From NCBI GenBank assembly GCA_032124675.1, contig JAQBDA010000315.1, forward strand, positions 15,724-79,723: DNA of 64,000 nt, in the 5' to 3' direction. Under the pieces are notes generated by a model. The model searched no databases and was not told the DNA's origin. It was given only the letters and a program-made list of their open reading frames with translations. A program made the position numbers and the translations under genes. Below are positions 32,574-42,326 of this stretch, in pieces; position 1 is the first letter of the stretch; every line of letters starts with the position of its first letter. The stretch is from JAQBDA01 sp032124675 (GTDB taxonomy: Bacteria; Chloroflexota; Anaerolineae; Anaerolineales; UBA4823).

Positions 32574-32588
32574 ACCGGGTCGATGGCC

Positions 32589-34589
32589 TTATCCCTCACT
32601 GGCTGCTGGGCAAGTCCCAGGCACACTGCGTGGTTTGAGCAGCTGGATCTTCAGCTCACGGAATGTCCTGAACGGTTCGTAATAGCACAGGATCGGCTCA
32701 GCGACGTTCTTAACCCAGGCATCATTCTCCTCGCCGAAGCTCTTACCGCTGCCTTTGAAGCGCACCGCCAGCGGCTCGCTGACGATAAGGTCGTAGCGCT
32801 GTTCCTTCAAGTCCTGGTGGAGCTGTCCCAGGTAGGCCGGGTTTCCAGCCATCGCCATTTCCATTAAAAACACCTTCTCGTAATCCGGCACCAGAGGTAC
32901 GTCCCGCAGCGTGTCGAAGGTTATCAGCTGTCTTTCTGAGATCATAAGCACTTCGCTGCCATTTTCCCGGGCTGCTGCTGCCGCCGAGTTTATTGCTTCC
33001 AGCGCCCGCTCCAGGCGAGATTGGTCGGCAGGCGGCGTGACCGGACCCAAGAAGATGGTGAAATAGACAGGGACCACCAGAATGAACAGGTGTGCAGCCC
33101 AGTGAAGCCGCACGGCGGGTTGGCCGGGCTCGGGTGCGCCGGATCTAGAGCGGTCGGGCACAGCTCTGGCGAAGTATACCCAGGCGCTGACTACCAGCAG
33201 CAGGGTCAGGTATGCATCCAGATTGTGCAGGTTGCTGCCCCCGCCGATCTTTGTGCTTACCACCAGCCCTCCGCTCAGCAGGACCAACAGGATGGCGGCT
33301 ATTCCAGCCATACGCAAGGGATGCCAGTCTCGCCAGCGCCCCCTCAAGCTGGCATAGATCGCCCACAGTAGGGGAGAGGTGAGCAGCAGCAAGGCAGGTA
33401 AGACGCCCATCGGGTAAGTGGGGTTGGGCAGCAAGCGGTACCATAACAGATCGGAAGAAAAGCTGGATGTGAACTGTTCGACCGGGTTGCCGGAGATCAG
33501 GGCATAGGCCGATTGAGAGGCAAATGCCGCCAGGGTGCCTGCAGCGACCCATAGAACCGGCTTGAGCAGATATCTCCAGATCGCGCGCCCGGCTGCAGGT
33601 TCTTCCAGGAAATAGATTATCGCCGCCAGCATACCGGGCACCGGGAACCAGTTAATGCGGCTGATACCAGCCCAGATGGACGCGATGATGATGGCAGCGC
33701 TAGTTTTCCAGAACCTGCTGCGGTCACAGCCAAGCAAAGTGATGATAACGATCACCTGCAGGTGGTAGTAGACCGGACCGATAAGCAGGAACAAGAAGCT
33801 CCAGGCCAGGAAAACCCAGCTTTTCAGGGCATCGTTGATCGCAAGCCGCCGTGTGAGAAGCGCAGAGCTGGCGAAGGTCATACCCAGCCATAAGAGAATC
33901 TGCCATAAACGGTGCAGCCATAACGGTGAATCAGGTATCAAGAACGGTGCCGCCTGCAGCATATAGCGGCTGGGGTGCAGCACGGTGGGCGGGATGCTGA
34001 TGCCGTATATTTGTTTTGAAAAATACAAAGAAGCGTAGTAGTAGCGGCTTGCTTCAGACCACCCCAAAGTCAATGGAAAATTCGTTATCTCCGGCAAGTA
34101 AACTGCAACTTTGTATACAACCGCGGCCAGCATAAGCGATGCCGCAAACAGCTCGAAATATGTCCTTCGCAGCCCATAGCCCCACAGAAGCACACTGCTG
34201 GCTATGACGACCAGCCAGCAGATCAGCACACGGAAATAAGCTGAATTCAGGTAGCTGATCGGTGATGCGATGACCAGGTAGGCAAATAATGCCAGCACTC
34301 CCCCCAGGACGAGCAGGTTTAGATTTCCCAACCCTCTGAAGAGTTTCAGGATGGATTCGAGCCAGTCGAGCAGCCTAGTCTGCAGCGAGGTCCAGGTTGC
34401 AGCAAGAAGTCCCGCTTCGAGCGCAACCGTCAACCCGAGCAGAGCGGCAAATGCCATGTGGCGCTGCGACGCGAATAACAGCCCGGCCCGGTAAGAGCGG
34501 GCTGCAAAATGCAGCACAGCCGCAGCCGTCAGCAGGGCAGTGATCGCCAGACAGGCGCGCAGCAGAGTTAGACGGGGTGCTTGGCTCAT
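32589..34589 (-). CDS. Polytopic membrane protein, unassigned
   Basis: The 666-residue protein has about eleven hydrophobic segments (for example LACLAITALLTAAAVLH-like starts, LLVLGGVLALFAYLVIA and VLWVAAGTLAAFAS). It ends in a C-terminal soluble part of about 140 residues with EVLMISERQLITFDTLRDVPLVPDYEKVF. The pattern resembles a GT-C-type or DUF2079-like extracytoplasmic glycosyltransferase, but I cannot name the family with confidence. It sits between the GT39-like gene and the flippase-like gene, with short gaps on both sides, so it belongs to the glycan locus. Confidence 0.6.
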   Translation of the reverse strand: MSQAPRLTLLRACLAITALLTAAAVLHFAARSYRAGLLFASQRHMAFAALLGLTVALEAGLLAATWTSLQTRLLDWLESILKLFRGLGNLNLLVLGGVLALFAYLVIASPISYLNSAYFRVLICWLVVIASSVLLWGYGLRRTYFELFAASLMLAAVVYKVAVYLPEITNFPLTLGWSEASRYYYASLYFSKQIYGISIPPTVLHPSRYMLQAAPFLIPDSPLWLHRLWQILLWLGMTFASSALLTRRLAINDALKSWVFLAWSFLFLLIGPVYYHLQVIVIITLLGCDRSRFWKTSAAIIIASIWAGISRINWFPVPGMLAAIIYFLEEPAAGRAIWRYLLKPVLWVAAGTLAAFASQSAYALISGNPVEQFTSSFSSDLLWYRLLPNPTYPMGVLPALLLLTSPLLWAIYASLRGRWRDWHPLRMAGIAAILLVLLSGGLVVSTKIGGGSNLHNLDAYLTLLLVVSAWVYFARAVPDRSRSGAPEPGQPAVRLHWAAHLFILVVPVYFTIFLGPVTPPADQSRLERALEAINSAAAAARENGSEVLMISERQLITFDTLRDVPLVPDYEKVFLMEMAMAGNPAYLGQLHQDLKEQRYDLIVSEPLAVRFKGSGKSFGEENDAWVKNVAEPILCYYEPFRTFRELKIQLLKPRSVPGTCPAASEG

Positions 34590-34612
34590 AAGTCGGTCCG
34601 GTCAGCCGGGGG

Positions 34613-35629
34613 TCATTCGCCGGAATCGTCCGGGTTGGAAGCTGGTGCGGCGGCCGCCTCTGGCCGGGCGGCTCCCGCATCCACGCTGCGCGCGGCCATG
34701 ATCCCAGGCACAAAGGCTGCCCCTGGCAGACTGGCAAGCATGAAAAGGGTGCGGATCAGGATCGCCAGCGAAAGGGCGCTGGAGGTGGAGATCCCTGCAA
34801 CCCGCGTGAAGATGAATGCCAGGGACAGCTCTTGCAGCCCGTAGGCATTGATCGATATCGGCAGCAGAGTGATGAAGTAAACCGCGCTCCACATCCCGGC
34901 GATCAGCCAGAAGGACACCGGCTCGCCCATTCCGAGCAGCAGCAGCCAGAGTGAGGCGAACAGGCACAGCATATGCAGCCATGTGAAACCCAGCGCCTGG
35001 AGCAATGATGACGGCTGGCTGACCCACAATTTTAGAGATTGGAGCATGCGCCGGAAGAAGCGGCTCAAGCGCCCCTGCATCTTGCGAGTGCTTGCCTGCA
35101 GGCGCGCTCTGCTCGACCCCCCAGCCGCGCCAATCACCGGGATGGTGAGACCGCTTGCGCCTGATTCCCGCAGAACGGCATCGAAGGCAGGCAGCCCGAG
35201 AAGCAGCGCCATCGCCATTCCGGCCATGCCAACCAACCGGTCAACCACCAGGGATGCGGCGCTGATGGCGCTGTCGAAACGCAGCTGTATAGCGCCTGCC
35301 AGCCGGACGACATCACCGCCGATGGTGGTAGGCAGGAAGTTCGTGGCGAATAATCCAGCAAAGGTTAGCCGGGTCGTCTGACCGAACGTTACCGGCAGCT
35401 TGGCAGCCCGCAGCAGCACATGCCAGCGAGCGCATACTGCCAGACGCGAGAGGAGCTGCAGCGCCAGCGCCAGCAGGAACTGCCAGATGGTGATTTTCTT
35501 TATCGCCAGCAGGATTTCCTCCCAGCCCTGCTCGCTGAACAGGTATAGAAGCAGTGCCAGCGCGATGATCGTACCCCCAAGCCTCAGCCAGAAGCCGGTA
35601 TTGAACTGCTTTCTCGGCGGAGTGGTCAT
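34613..35629 (-). CDS. Flippase-like integral membrane protein (LPG-synthase TM domain/AglD2 family)
   Basis: The 338-residue protein has about eight hydrophobic segments. It carries the RWHVLLRAA and ATNFLPTTIGGDVVRLAGA loops, and the ISINAYGLQELSLAFIF loop near residue 260, that define the UPF0104/LPG-synthase-TM family. Such proteins accompany polyprenyl-phosphate glycosyltransferases and may flip the lipid-linked sugar. The C-terminus is a low-complexity Ala/Pro-rich tail. It overlaps the upstream glycosyltransferase stop by 4 bases. Confidence 0.8.
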   Translation of the reverse strand: MTTPPRKQFNTGFWLRLGGTIIALALLLYLFSEQGWEEILLAIKKITIWQFLLALALQLLSRLAVCARWHVLLRAAKLPVTFGQTTRLTFAGLFATNFLPTTIGGDVVRLAGAIQLRFDSAISAASLVVDRLVGMAGMAMALLLGLPAFDAVLRESGASGLTIPVIGAAGGSSRARLQASTRKMQGRLSRFFRRMLQSLKLWVSQPSSLLQALGFTWLHMLCLFASLWLLLLGMGEPVSFWLIAGMWSAVYFITLLPISINAYGLQELSLAFIFTRVAGISTSSALSLAILIRTLFMLASLPGAAFVPGIMAARSVDAGAARPEAAAAPASNPDDSGE

Positions 35630-36651
35630 CTTCTTCCTTCAAGCAAGCCCGGTTCTGCATCCGGAATCCATTCGATGCCGATCACTCGCCGCACGCTGTA
35701 AGTCGGTTTGCGCTGCGACTCGTGATAGGTGCGAACCTGCATCTCCGCGATCAATCCCATCAAGATCGACTGAAAGCCGAGGATGAAGAACATGGTGCTC
35801 ATCTGGAATAACGGGGATGAGAGCACCGGGACGTCAAAGAACAGCCGCCGCACCGCCAGGAAGAGGAAGGTCAGGCTGCTGATCAGCATCAGGATAATTC
35901 CCGTCCCGCCGAACAGGTAGATGGGTTTGTTGGCGTAGCTGAGCAGGAATTTGACGGTGAAGAGGTCCAGGATTACTTTAATCGTGCGGTTCAACCCGTA
36001 TTTGGTTTTGCCATACCTGCGCGGGTGGTGCCTGACCTTGACTTCGACCATGCTCGCCCCGACGCTGCTTGCGTAGGCCGGGATAAAGCGGTGCATTTCA
36101 CCGTACAGCCTGAAACCGGTAATCACTTCCCTGCGGTAGGCTTTCAACGTGCAGCCATAATCGTGCAGATGGACGCCGGTGACCGTGGAGATCAGCCAGT
36201 TTGCCATGCGGGAAGGCAGGGTGCGGGTGATGAATTTATCCTTGCGGTTGGCACGCCAGCCGCTGACCACATCGTATCCCTGGCGAATTTGGTCGATCAT
36301 CATTGGGATATCTGCCGGATCATTCTGCAGATCAGCATCCATCAGAACGATGGTCTCGCCTGTGGAATGATCGATGCCTGCGGCAATAGCAGCTGTCTGC
36401 CCGAAGTTGCGGCGCAGGTCTACAACTCGCACATGGGTTGGGTCCTCACCCGCTAGCTCTTCGAGCACCTGTATGCTGTGATCCTGGCTGCCATCGTTGA
36501 CGTAGATCACCTCCCAGTCTGGTACTGCATCAGATAATGCCCCCTGCAGGGTCTGGTGGAGTGCGGGCAGACTCTCTTCTTCGTTATAGACGGGTATGAC
36601 AACAGACAATTCCACGCTCTTCTCCGAGACAGTGCTGATATTTTGCATCAT
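35626..36651 (-). CDS. Polyprenyl-phosphate glycosyltransferase (GT2, GtrB/DPM-like)
   Basis: The protein, 341 residues from the ATG at 36651, has VVIPVYNEEESLP near residue 17, the DxD segment IVLMDADLQNDPADIP near 100, and DYGCTLKAYRREVI near 155. Two C-terminal membrane segments at about 240-300 are also present, as in GtrB and bacterial DPM-type enzymes that make undecaprenyl-phosphate sugars at the cytoplasmic face. It heads the transcription unit on the minus strand. An earlier GTG at 36696 and an ATG at 36663 are alternative starts. Confidence 0.9.
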   Translation of the reverse strand: MMQNISTVSEKSVELSVVIPVYNEEESLPALHQTLQGALSDAVPDWEVIYVNDGSQDHSIQVLEELAGEDPTHVRVVDLRRNFGQTAAIAAGIDHSTGETIVLMDADLQNDPADIPMMIDQIRQGYDVVSGWRANRKDKFITRTLPSRMANWLISTVTGVHLHDYGCTLKAYRREVITGFRLYGEMHRFIPAYASSVGASMVEVKVRHHPRRYGKTKYGLNRTIKVILDLFTVKFLLSYANKPIYLFGGTGIILMLISSLTFLFLAVRRLFFDVPVLSSPLFQMSTMFFILGFQSILMGLIAEMQVRTYHESQRKPTYSVRRVIGIEWIPDAEPGLLEGRR

Positions 36652-36790
36652 GTTTCCAGGCATACGGTCTTTAATTGTACTCGCTTTTCTTTTCACCTAT
36701 AGCATGTCGCCTCGCGGTATGCTTACCAGAGGTGGGTTTCGACAGCAAACTCGCTCGTTCCGCGACTTGTTCTCATGCTGTCCGTAGATA

Positions 36791-36796
36791 TATAAT
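36791..36796 (+). promoter_or_regulatory. Possible -10 box for membrane protein gene
   Basis: TATAAT lies in an AT-rich stretch about 110 bases upstream of the plus-strand membrane protein gene. It occupies the only region between the two divergent genes at 36652-36905; no -35 box is clear. Confidence 0.3.
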
Positions 36797-36905
36797 GATA
36801 TATGATGATTGGAGCTGCACGGTTCAACGACAAGTAGGTCATCCCAACAACTGTGTAGAGCTTTAAAGAACAACATTGCATAGTCAATGAAAGGAGAATG
36901 CTGAA

Positions 36906-37838
36906 ATGGATTATGGAGGAGTACTCTCACGAGCCTGGCAGATCGTGTGGAAGCACAAAGTATTGTGGATTTTTGGTATCCTGGCGGGGTGCGGCGCTTC
37001 TGGGAATGCCGGGAGGTTCAGCTCGTCATATCGGGCCAATGATGTCCCCCCTGGCGTTGAGGATTTCTTCCTGCAGTTCGAGCGGATTCCAGACTGGCAG
37101 ATCGCCGCATTGATCGGGGGTCTCATTCTGGTCGTCCTGGTGCTTGTGGTGCTGGCGATCTTCCTGACGACAGTAGGGAAGATCGGTGTGATCCAGGGTA
37201 CCCAGAAAGCGGATCAGGGGGCTTCCAGGATGAGATTTGGGGAGCTGTTCAGCGGCAGCCTGCCCTTCTTCTGGCGGGTATTCCTGCTCAATCTGCTGTT
37301 TGGTCTGGCGTTCGCGGCACTGGTCTTCATGCTCGTGATCATATTTACATTTGGGGCGATCCTGACTCTGGGTATTGCTCTGATATGTATGATCCCGTTG
37401 ATCTGTTTGTTGGTGCCGGTCTTCTGGCTGCTGTTCCTTGTGCTGGAGCAGGCCAATATCGCCATCGTTGTGGACAACCTGGGAATCATGGATGGCCTGC
37501 GGCGCGGCTGGCAGGTGTTCAGAGACAATCTTGGCGCGATTATCGTCATGGCTCTGATCCTGGGAATCGGTGTCTCGCTGATCGGAGGGTTGCTCATCAG
37601 CGCTCCATTATTCCTGATCGCAATTCCGGCGATGAGCGCGGTGATGCTGGGCTCGGAGTATGCTATCTGGGGCGGTTTGCTGGTCGCCGGGCTGTGTTTC
37701 CTGGCTTACCTGCCGTTCTGGCTCGTGCTGAATGGCATCCTGACCGCCTACGTTGAATCGTCCTGGACGCTGACTTATATGCGCCTGACGCGTCGCCCAA
37801 CTGCCTTAGAGCTGGTTGCAGAACCGGAGAGTGCCTGA
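36906..37838 (+). CDS. Polytopic membrane protein, unassigned
   Basis: The 310-residue protein starts MDYGGVLSRAWQIVWKHKVLW and has about six hydrophobic segments (residues 60-80, 115-150, 155-180, 215-245, 245-275). It shows a distant likeness to the membrane domain of glycerophosphodiesterase-type and DUF7544-like proteins, which lack known enzymatic residues. GGAG lies 10 bases before the ATG. It is divergently oriented from the polysaccharide locus and followed by a hairpin terminator. Function unknown. Confidence 0.75.
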   Translation: MDYGGVLSRAWQIVWKHKVLWIFGILAGCGASGNAGRFSSSYRANDVPPGVEDFFLQFERIPDWQIAALIGGLILVVLVLVVLAIFLTTVGKIGVIQGTQKADQGASRMRFGELFSGSLPFFWRVFLLNLLFGLAFAALVFMLVIIFTFGAILTLGIALICMIPLICLLVPVFWLLFLVLEQANIAIVVDNLGIMDGLRRGWQVFRDNLGAIIVMALILGIGVSLIGGLLISAPLFLIAIPAMSAVMLGSEYAIWGGLLVAGLCFLAYLPFWLVLNGILTAYVESSWTLTYMRLTRRPTALELVAEPESA

Positions 37839-37866
37839 CGCAGACGGTTGGATAATCGTATTCCCG

Positions 37867-37903
37867 ACACCCGCCACGGCTGATCCCATTGCCTGGCGGG
37901 TGT
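37867..37903 (+). terminator. Hairpin between membrane protein and VWA-FHA genes
   Basis: ACACCCGCCA (37867-37876) pairs exactly with TGGCGGGTGT (37894-37903) across a 17-base loop. It lies 28 bases after the upstream stop. The run of T typical of intrinsic terminators is weak, so it may also act as a 5' element of the next gene. Confidence 0.5.
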
Positions 37904-37908
37904 TGTGC

Positions 37909-37914
37909 TAAAAT
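37909..37914 (+). promoter_or_regulatory. Possible -10 box giving a leaderless VWA-FHA mRNA
   Basis: TAAAAT ends 6 bases before the ATG at 37921, the same distance as at the mobA gene. If used, transcription would begin at the start codon. No strong -35 box is visible at 17 bases, so support is moderate. Confidence 0.4.
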
Positions 37915-37920
37915 TCAGGC

Positions 37921-39870
37921 ATGTTCAACCACCTGCGCTGGTTGGGTTTGATCCTGATGTGCATGCTGCTGGTTTCTGTCAGAGCGGCGAATGCCCAAAC
38001 CTCTACCAGCGCGACGCTGTCTCCCCCAAATACAGATTCTTTCCCCCAGATTCAGGTTTACCTGGATGTACACCGAGAGGACGGCTCTTTTGTGCACGGG
38101 CTGCAAGCTGCTGATCTGCGGGTCATGGAGGATGGGCAGGCTGTAGAGATCAGCGAGTTTTCCGAGCTTCGTTCAGGGGTCCAGGTTGTATTCGTGGTCA
38201 ATCCGGGCGATTCTTTTACTGTTCGCAATTCACAGGGGCTTTCACGTTTCGATTATATCTCCAGCGCGCTGAGAAGCTGGGCAGCTTCCCGCCAGGGTTC
38301 GACCGTCGATGACCTGAGCCTGATTGTGACTTCGGGTCCGGGACGCTCACACACGACCGATTCGACAGAAATCCTGGCATCATTGGAAAGCTATCAGATC
38401 GATAGCGCATCCCTCAACCCCGGTCTGGATAGCCTCTCGCAGGCCCTGGATGTCGCTCTTGATCCTGTCTCACGAGCCGGTATGGAACGGGCAGTATTGT
38501 TCATCACCGCGCCACTGCAGGGCGACCTGTCTTCAAGCGTGCAGGATCTGGTAACGCGCGCCCAGCAGCAGGGAGTGCGGATTTATGTGTGGTATATCGC
38601 GCCTGAAGACGTTCTGGATGTGCCCGCTGCCCGGCAATTACAGGAGCTGGCAGCATTCACCGGTGGGGATTATTGGTCCTTCTCTGACATCGACCAGCTT
38701 CCCTCTCCGGAAAGCTTCCTTAATAAGCTGCGTGATATCTACCTGCTGAGCTATGAGACACCGAACGGCTCAGGCGGCGCGCACCGCATTGTGGTAGAAA
38801 TCCAGGACGGGGACGCAGACATCGTTACCCCAGAGATGGAATACAATCTGGATCTCCAGCCACCCGATCCTGCCTTTATATCTCCGGTAGCCGAGATCGA
38901 TCGCCGGGTCCCAGAAGATCGTGCCAGAGACGTCTGGGTGCAGACCGGTGCGGCTGACCTGGAGCCGGATGAACACCCACTGCAGCTGCTGATTGACTTT
39001 CCGGATGGCAGGCAGCGTCCATTGACGCTCACCAGGTTGTATGTTGATGGCCTGGTCGTAGCTGAGAATACCGCCCCGCCGTTTGACCAGTTCACCTGGG
39101 ATTTAAGCATATACACCACGACTGCCCGGCATGTTCTCCAGGTGGAGGCGCTGGACAGCCTCGGATTGAGTGGAATCAGCATCGAGACCCCGGTGGAGGT
39201 GAAAGTAGAGCTTCCCGGTGCTAATCCGCTGATACTGCTTATTCGCAAAGCCCCGCTTGCGGTCGGTCTGCTGGTCTTGCTGGGTGGGGCGCTGGTGATT
39301 TTGGCGCTCATCGTCAGCGGGAAAATCAAGCCGCACCCGCTGCGTGTTCCGGCCGGCTTCCGCTATGGCCGCCGGAAGCAGGGTGAGGTCACGCAGTCGA
39401 CCCCAGAAAACCCTGCGCCGCTGCGCGCCGAGTCGGATATGCGCCGGTTTTCAGGCTGGGTCAGCCGCTTGCATTGGCCTCAGCGTCGTCTCACACAGCA
39501 GGCGTATGCCTATCTGGTCCCCATCCCCGAATCGGATGCAACCGCGCCTGAGACGCCGATATCGATCGATTCGAGCGAGATCACGTTGGGGAGCGACAGG
39601 AATCAGGCTGTCCTGGCATTCGATGACCCATCAGTAGATGCGCTGCATGCGCGTCTTATACGTATTGAAGATGAGACCTTCCTGCTCGCCGACCAGGGCT
39701 CCGTAGCTGGGACATGGATCAACTACCAACCGGTCACCAGGGATGGCGCGCCGGTCCAGCACGGCGATATTATCCATATCGGGAGGGTGGGATTTCAATT
39801 CAAGCTGCGCAATCCCCGGCACCTGCGGAGACCGGTCGTCACTCGCGCGGGGCCATCAGGCCCGGCATAG
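37921..39870 (+). CDS. Secreted/membrane VWA-FHA protein with degenerate signature residues
   Basis: The protein has a signal peptide (1-25, ending RAANA). A VWA-like domain at about 70-275 has VVFVVNPGDSF at the site where MIDAS DxSxS is expected. A middle beta-rich part is followed by a membrane segment at about 444-466 and a cytoplasmic FHA-like domain at 547-630. The FHA domain reads TLGSDRN where GR is usual, PSVDALHARL where S-R-x-H is usual, and GSVAGTWIN where STNGT is usual, so the phosphothreonine-binding residues are replaced. The neighbouring minus-strand protein is a PP2C-like membrane protein, and the two gene ends are 6 bases apart. Function is unknown; a signalling role across the membrane is inferred. 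Confidence 0.85.
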   Translation: MFNHLRWLGLILMCMLLVSVRAANAQTSTSATLSPPNTDSFPQIQVYLDVHREDGSFVHGLQAADLRVMEDGQAVEISEFSELRSGVQVVFVVNPGDSFTVRNSQGLSRFDYISSALRSWAASRQGSTVDDLSLIVTSGPGRSHTTDSTEILASLESYQIDSASLNPGLDSLSQALDVALDPVSRAGMERAVLFITAPLQGDLSSSVQDLVTRAQQQGVRIYVWYIAPEDVLDVPAARQLQELAAFTGGDYWSFSDIDQLPSPESFLNKLRDIYLLSYETPNGSGGAHRIVVEIQDGDADIVTPEMEYNLDLQPPDPAFISPVAEIDRRVPEDRARDVWVQTGAADLEPDEHPLQLLIDFPDGRQRPLTLTRLYVDGLVVAENTAPPFDQFTWDLSIYTTTARHVLQVEALDSLGLSGISIETPVEVKVELPGANPLILLIRKAPLAVGLLVLLGGALVILALIVSGKIKPHPLRVPAGFRYGRRKQGEVTQSTPENPAPLRAESDMRRFSGWVSRLHWPQRRLTQQAYAYLVPIPESDATAPETPISIDSSEITLGSDRNQAVLAFDDPSVDALHARLIRIEDETFLLADQGSVAGTWINYQPVTRDGAPVQHGDIIHIGRVGFQFKLRNPRHLRRPVVTRAGPSGPA

Positions 39871-39876
39871 TCCTGA

Positions 39877-42150
39877 TCAGCGCAGTACAGCGTAATAGAC
39901 TTGGTTGCCTTCCGCCAGAAATGCGGTGCGGGTGTCAGGGCTGATTGCAAATGCAGTCGCTGGCCCACGCGGTGCTGAGACCCCAGACGAAGGATCATCC
40001 TGCGGGCGGAATTGACCGTAATATGTCAGCACCCGTAGGCTGAAGCGGTACAGTGCTTGCTCCTGGGACTGCAAATAATAGAGTGATGGGTCGGGGGGTT
40101 GTGTGGCCACCAACTGGGTAAAGGGCGGCTGGATCGCCATTGGCTGGCCCTCACGTCCCGGACGCGAGTCTATATAGGGCAGCGGGTCGGTACAGCGGGA
40201 AGGAGAAACGGACAGGTCGCTGTAGGTGCAGAGCGTGGTATGACCATCTTCATGCAGCAGGTAGAGGTCAGTCTTATCAACAACCAGGTCGATGACTGAC
40301 TGCATCGGGAAATCAGCGACGAAGAACTCTTCCGGTGGCTGCGTATAGGTGCTGTTCCAGTAAATCCAAACAGTGTTCTTGCCAGAATCCAGCACATATA
40401 GGTGACCGAGGTCTACCGTCAAAGCCTGAGGGGTGCCCCAGCCCTTGGTCGGCGCTGCCAGCGGTGTGAACACCGGCGGCTGACCGGGGATGCAGTGAAG
40501 CAGGTTCCCGTTCACATCCAGGGATAACACGGTCGCGCTAAACTCGTTGGTCTTGGACGCCATGGCGATGTCGATCGGCGCGCTGCTCTGTCCCGCCGGG
40601 GTTCCGGCTGCGCACTGGAAGGTCGGGTCGACCTCATAGCCGCTTCCGGTCGACAGGGTTCGGATAACATTGCCGCCTTCCAAATTTAGCAGATAAAGGT
40701 CGCCCTCGGTGGCTACCATGCGGGAGATTTTGGTGCTCTCCGGCAATTTGGTGGTAAGAGCTGGCTGGTAGATCAGGCGTGTGACCATATTCAGCTGGTC
40801 AAAAGCCTGGTTTGCCTCGCCGCGCAGCGCCTGGGTATCCGTATTCTGCTGGTAGCTCTCAGCCTGTTCGACATAATTAATAACGGTCTGCCATGCCTCC
40901 GCCCTGAGTATGGGATCGCTCTGAGTGCGGGCATAACCCGCAGCCTGGACGGCCTGGGCGTAATAAGCCTGGTATTGCCCTGTGCGCCCACGCTGGAAGT
41001 ATACGACAGCCGCAATGGTGACAACTACCAGCGGGACCACGACAGCCACGATGATCATCACTGAAGAGGGCAGGGTGGACACAGCCTCGCCGGGCAGCAT
41101 GCGCAGGGCAAAATTGCGCATCCCCAATCCCGCCCTGGCGAGCGCCCCGGATACAGCAAGACTGATGCGAGATAGACCATCCCGACCTGGTGTGCGGCGT
41201 GCAGGCCGCTCTTTTGGAAGCGCTGCCGCAGGAAGGCTGGCTCCTCCGTCTGCAGTTCCAGGCTCAATATCAGGTTGGACTGGCGCGGCTGGGGGATACG
41301 GCAATGGGTCAGCAGCCGGCTGTTTTATTGGCGCCCCACTGTCTTGCTGCACACTCTGCGCTAAGGCGGCTGCCGGGATTCCAACTGACAGCGCATCCTC
41401 AGACGGGGATGCCCTGCTTTCTTTCCTGGGCTGGACATATGCAACAGTTGGCCCTGGCTTGGGGCGCAGCAGGAAGATTTTTCCGGACCCAGGCTGGGTC
41501 TGCAGCAGAAAAGCATCCAATGCCGACCCGGCCTGGCTGAGCAGGCTGCGCCTGAGATTTTCCAATCCCTGGTTATACAAGCCACCCAATGTGCTGGCAG
41601 TCCACCCGGGAGGCGGTGCAGAGCTGAACACCAGGGTTTCGCCGGGTTTCAGGTCTGCCTGGTAGTAGGATATTGGCGGGGTGCGGCTTAATCCCAGACC
41701 TCGTCCGACAGCCCCGAGATCCTGGATATGATTGGCGCCTGCTGCTGTAATGTGAAAGGCGTGCACCGGACCGCAGAGCGCCAGATATAAGCGGTCATTG
41801 CGGACGGCGATGATGCCGAGCAGTCCAATACCCTGGCGGCCAGTGCTGGCTGCGCGCTGGTTGCGGTCCAGCAAATACTGGTTCAGCGCTTCGGCTGCGG
41901 CCTTCTGGGCGGCGGTCACCGAGCCGGATGTTTTATAGAAAGTCTGTGCCAGGTTCGCCAGCAGCTTGGTTTGCTGTTCGTCGGTCAGCGGAGCGCTGCC
42001 TGCGATTGCCAGGTGTAATATCAAGCGGTCGGTCTGGCGTCCCCGGGCTGGACGGCGGGGCTGGGAGGCGATCAGGAGACCGGATGGCTCCGCGAGTTCT
42101 TGTCCCTCCCGGCGGGTCAGTGAAAGGATGTTTAGATCCAATTGGCTCAT
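39877..42150 (-). CDS. PP2C-like membrane protein with C-terminal beta-propeller-like domain
   Basis: Residues 1-230 show PP2C-like strands (GIGLLGIIAVRNDRLYLALCG, HIQDLGAVGRGLGLS and LKPGETLVFSSA). They lack the family's metal-ligand motifs of the GxxxxRxxNED and DGMGG type, so it is a probable pseudophosphatase. A Pro/Ala-rich linker (250-350), one membrane segment (about 363-386) and an extracytoplasmic repeat region (about 430-757) with TVDLGHLYVLDSGKNTV and VVDKTDLYLLHEDG blade-like words follow. It is convergent with the VWA-FHA gene. Function is unknown; the pair looks like a regulatory or sensory unit. Confidence 0.75.
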   Translation of the reverse strand: MSQLDLNILSLTRREGQELAEPSGLLIASQPRRPARGRQTDRLILHLAIAGSAPLTDEQQTKLLANLAQTFYKTSGSVTAAQKAAAEALNQYLLDRNQRAASTGRQGIGLLGIIAVRNDRLYLALCGPVHAFHITAAGANHIQDLGAVGRGLGLSRTPPISYYQADLKPGETLVFSSAPPPGWTASTLGGLYNQGLENLRRSLLSQAGSALDAFLLQTQPGSGKIFLLRPKPGPTVAYVQPRKESRASPSEDALSVGIPAAALAQSVQQDSGAPIKQPAADPLPYPPAAPVQPDIEPGTADGGASLPAAALPKERPARRTPGRDGLSRISLAVSGALARAGLGMRNFALRMLPGEAVSTLPSSVMIIVAVVVPLVVVTIAAVVYFQRGRTGQYQAYYAQAVQAAGYARTQSDPILRAEAWQTVINYVEQAESYQQNTDTQALRGEANQAFDQLNMVTRLIYQPALTTKLPESTKISRMVATEGDLYLLNLEGGNVIRTLSTGSGYEVDPTFQCAAGTPAGQSSAPIDIAMASKTNEFSATVLSLDVNGNLLHCIPGQPPVFTPLAAPTKGWGTPQALTVDLGHLYVLDSGKNTVWIYWNSTYTQPPEEFFVADFPMQSVIDLVVDKTDLYLLHEDGHTTLCTYSDLSVSPSRCTDPLPYIDSRPGREGQPMAIQPPFTQLVATQPPDPSLYYLQSQEQALYRFSLRVLTYYGQFRPQDDPSSGVSAPRGPATAFAISPDTRTAFLAEGNQVYYAVLR

Positions 42151-42239
42151 AGGTCATCCGCGGATTGCAGGCCGTGTCCTGCGTGGCAGCTTCCGGTGAT
42201 ACTCGAGGTGTATTTTTGATGCCGGAATGCCTTGAAGAC

Positions 42240-42245
42240 ATTATA
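42240..42245 (-). promoter_or_regulatory. -10 box for PP2C-like gene
   Basis: The minus strand reads TATAAT about 90 bases before the gene's ATG. The opposite strand of the same stretch carries a possible -10 for the divergent FemAB-like gene. Confidence 0.35.
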
Positions 42246-42326
42246 CTGGTAAAATGCAGGATTAGTGAGATATGGTGGGGTATTTCTGCAGCTCAGAGTG
42301 CTTGAGCGAACCCTGATGGAGATATT

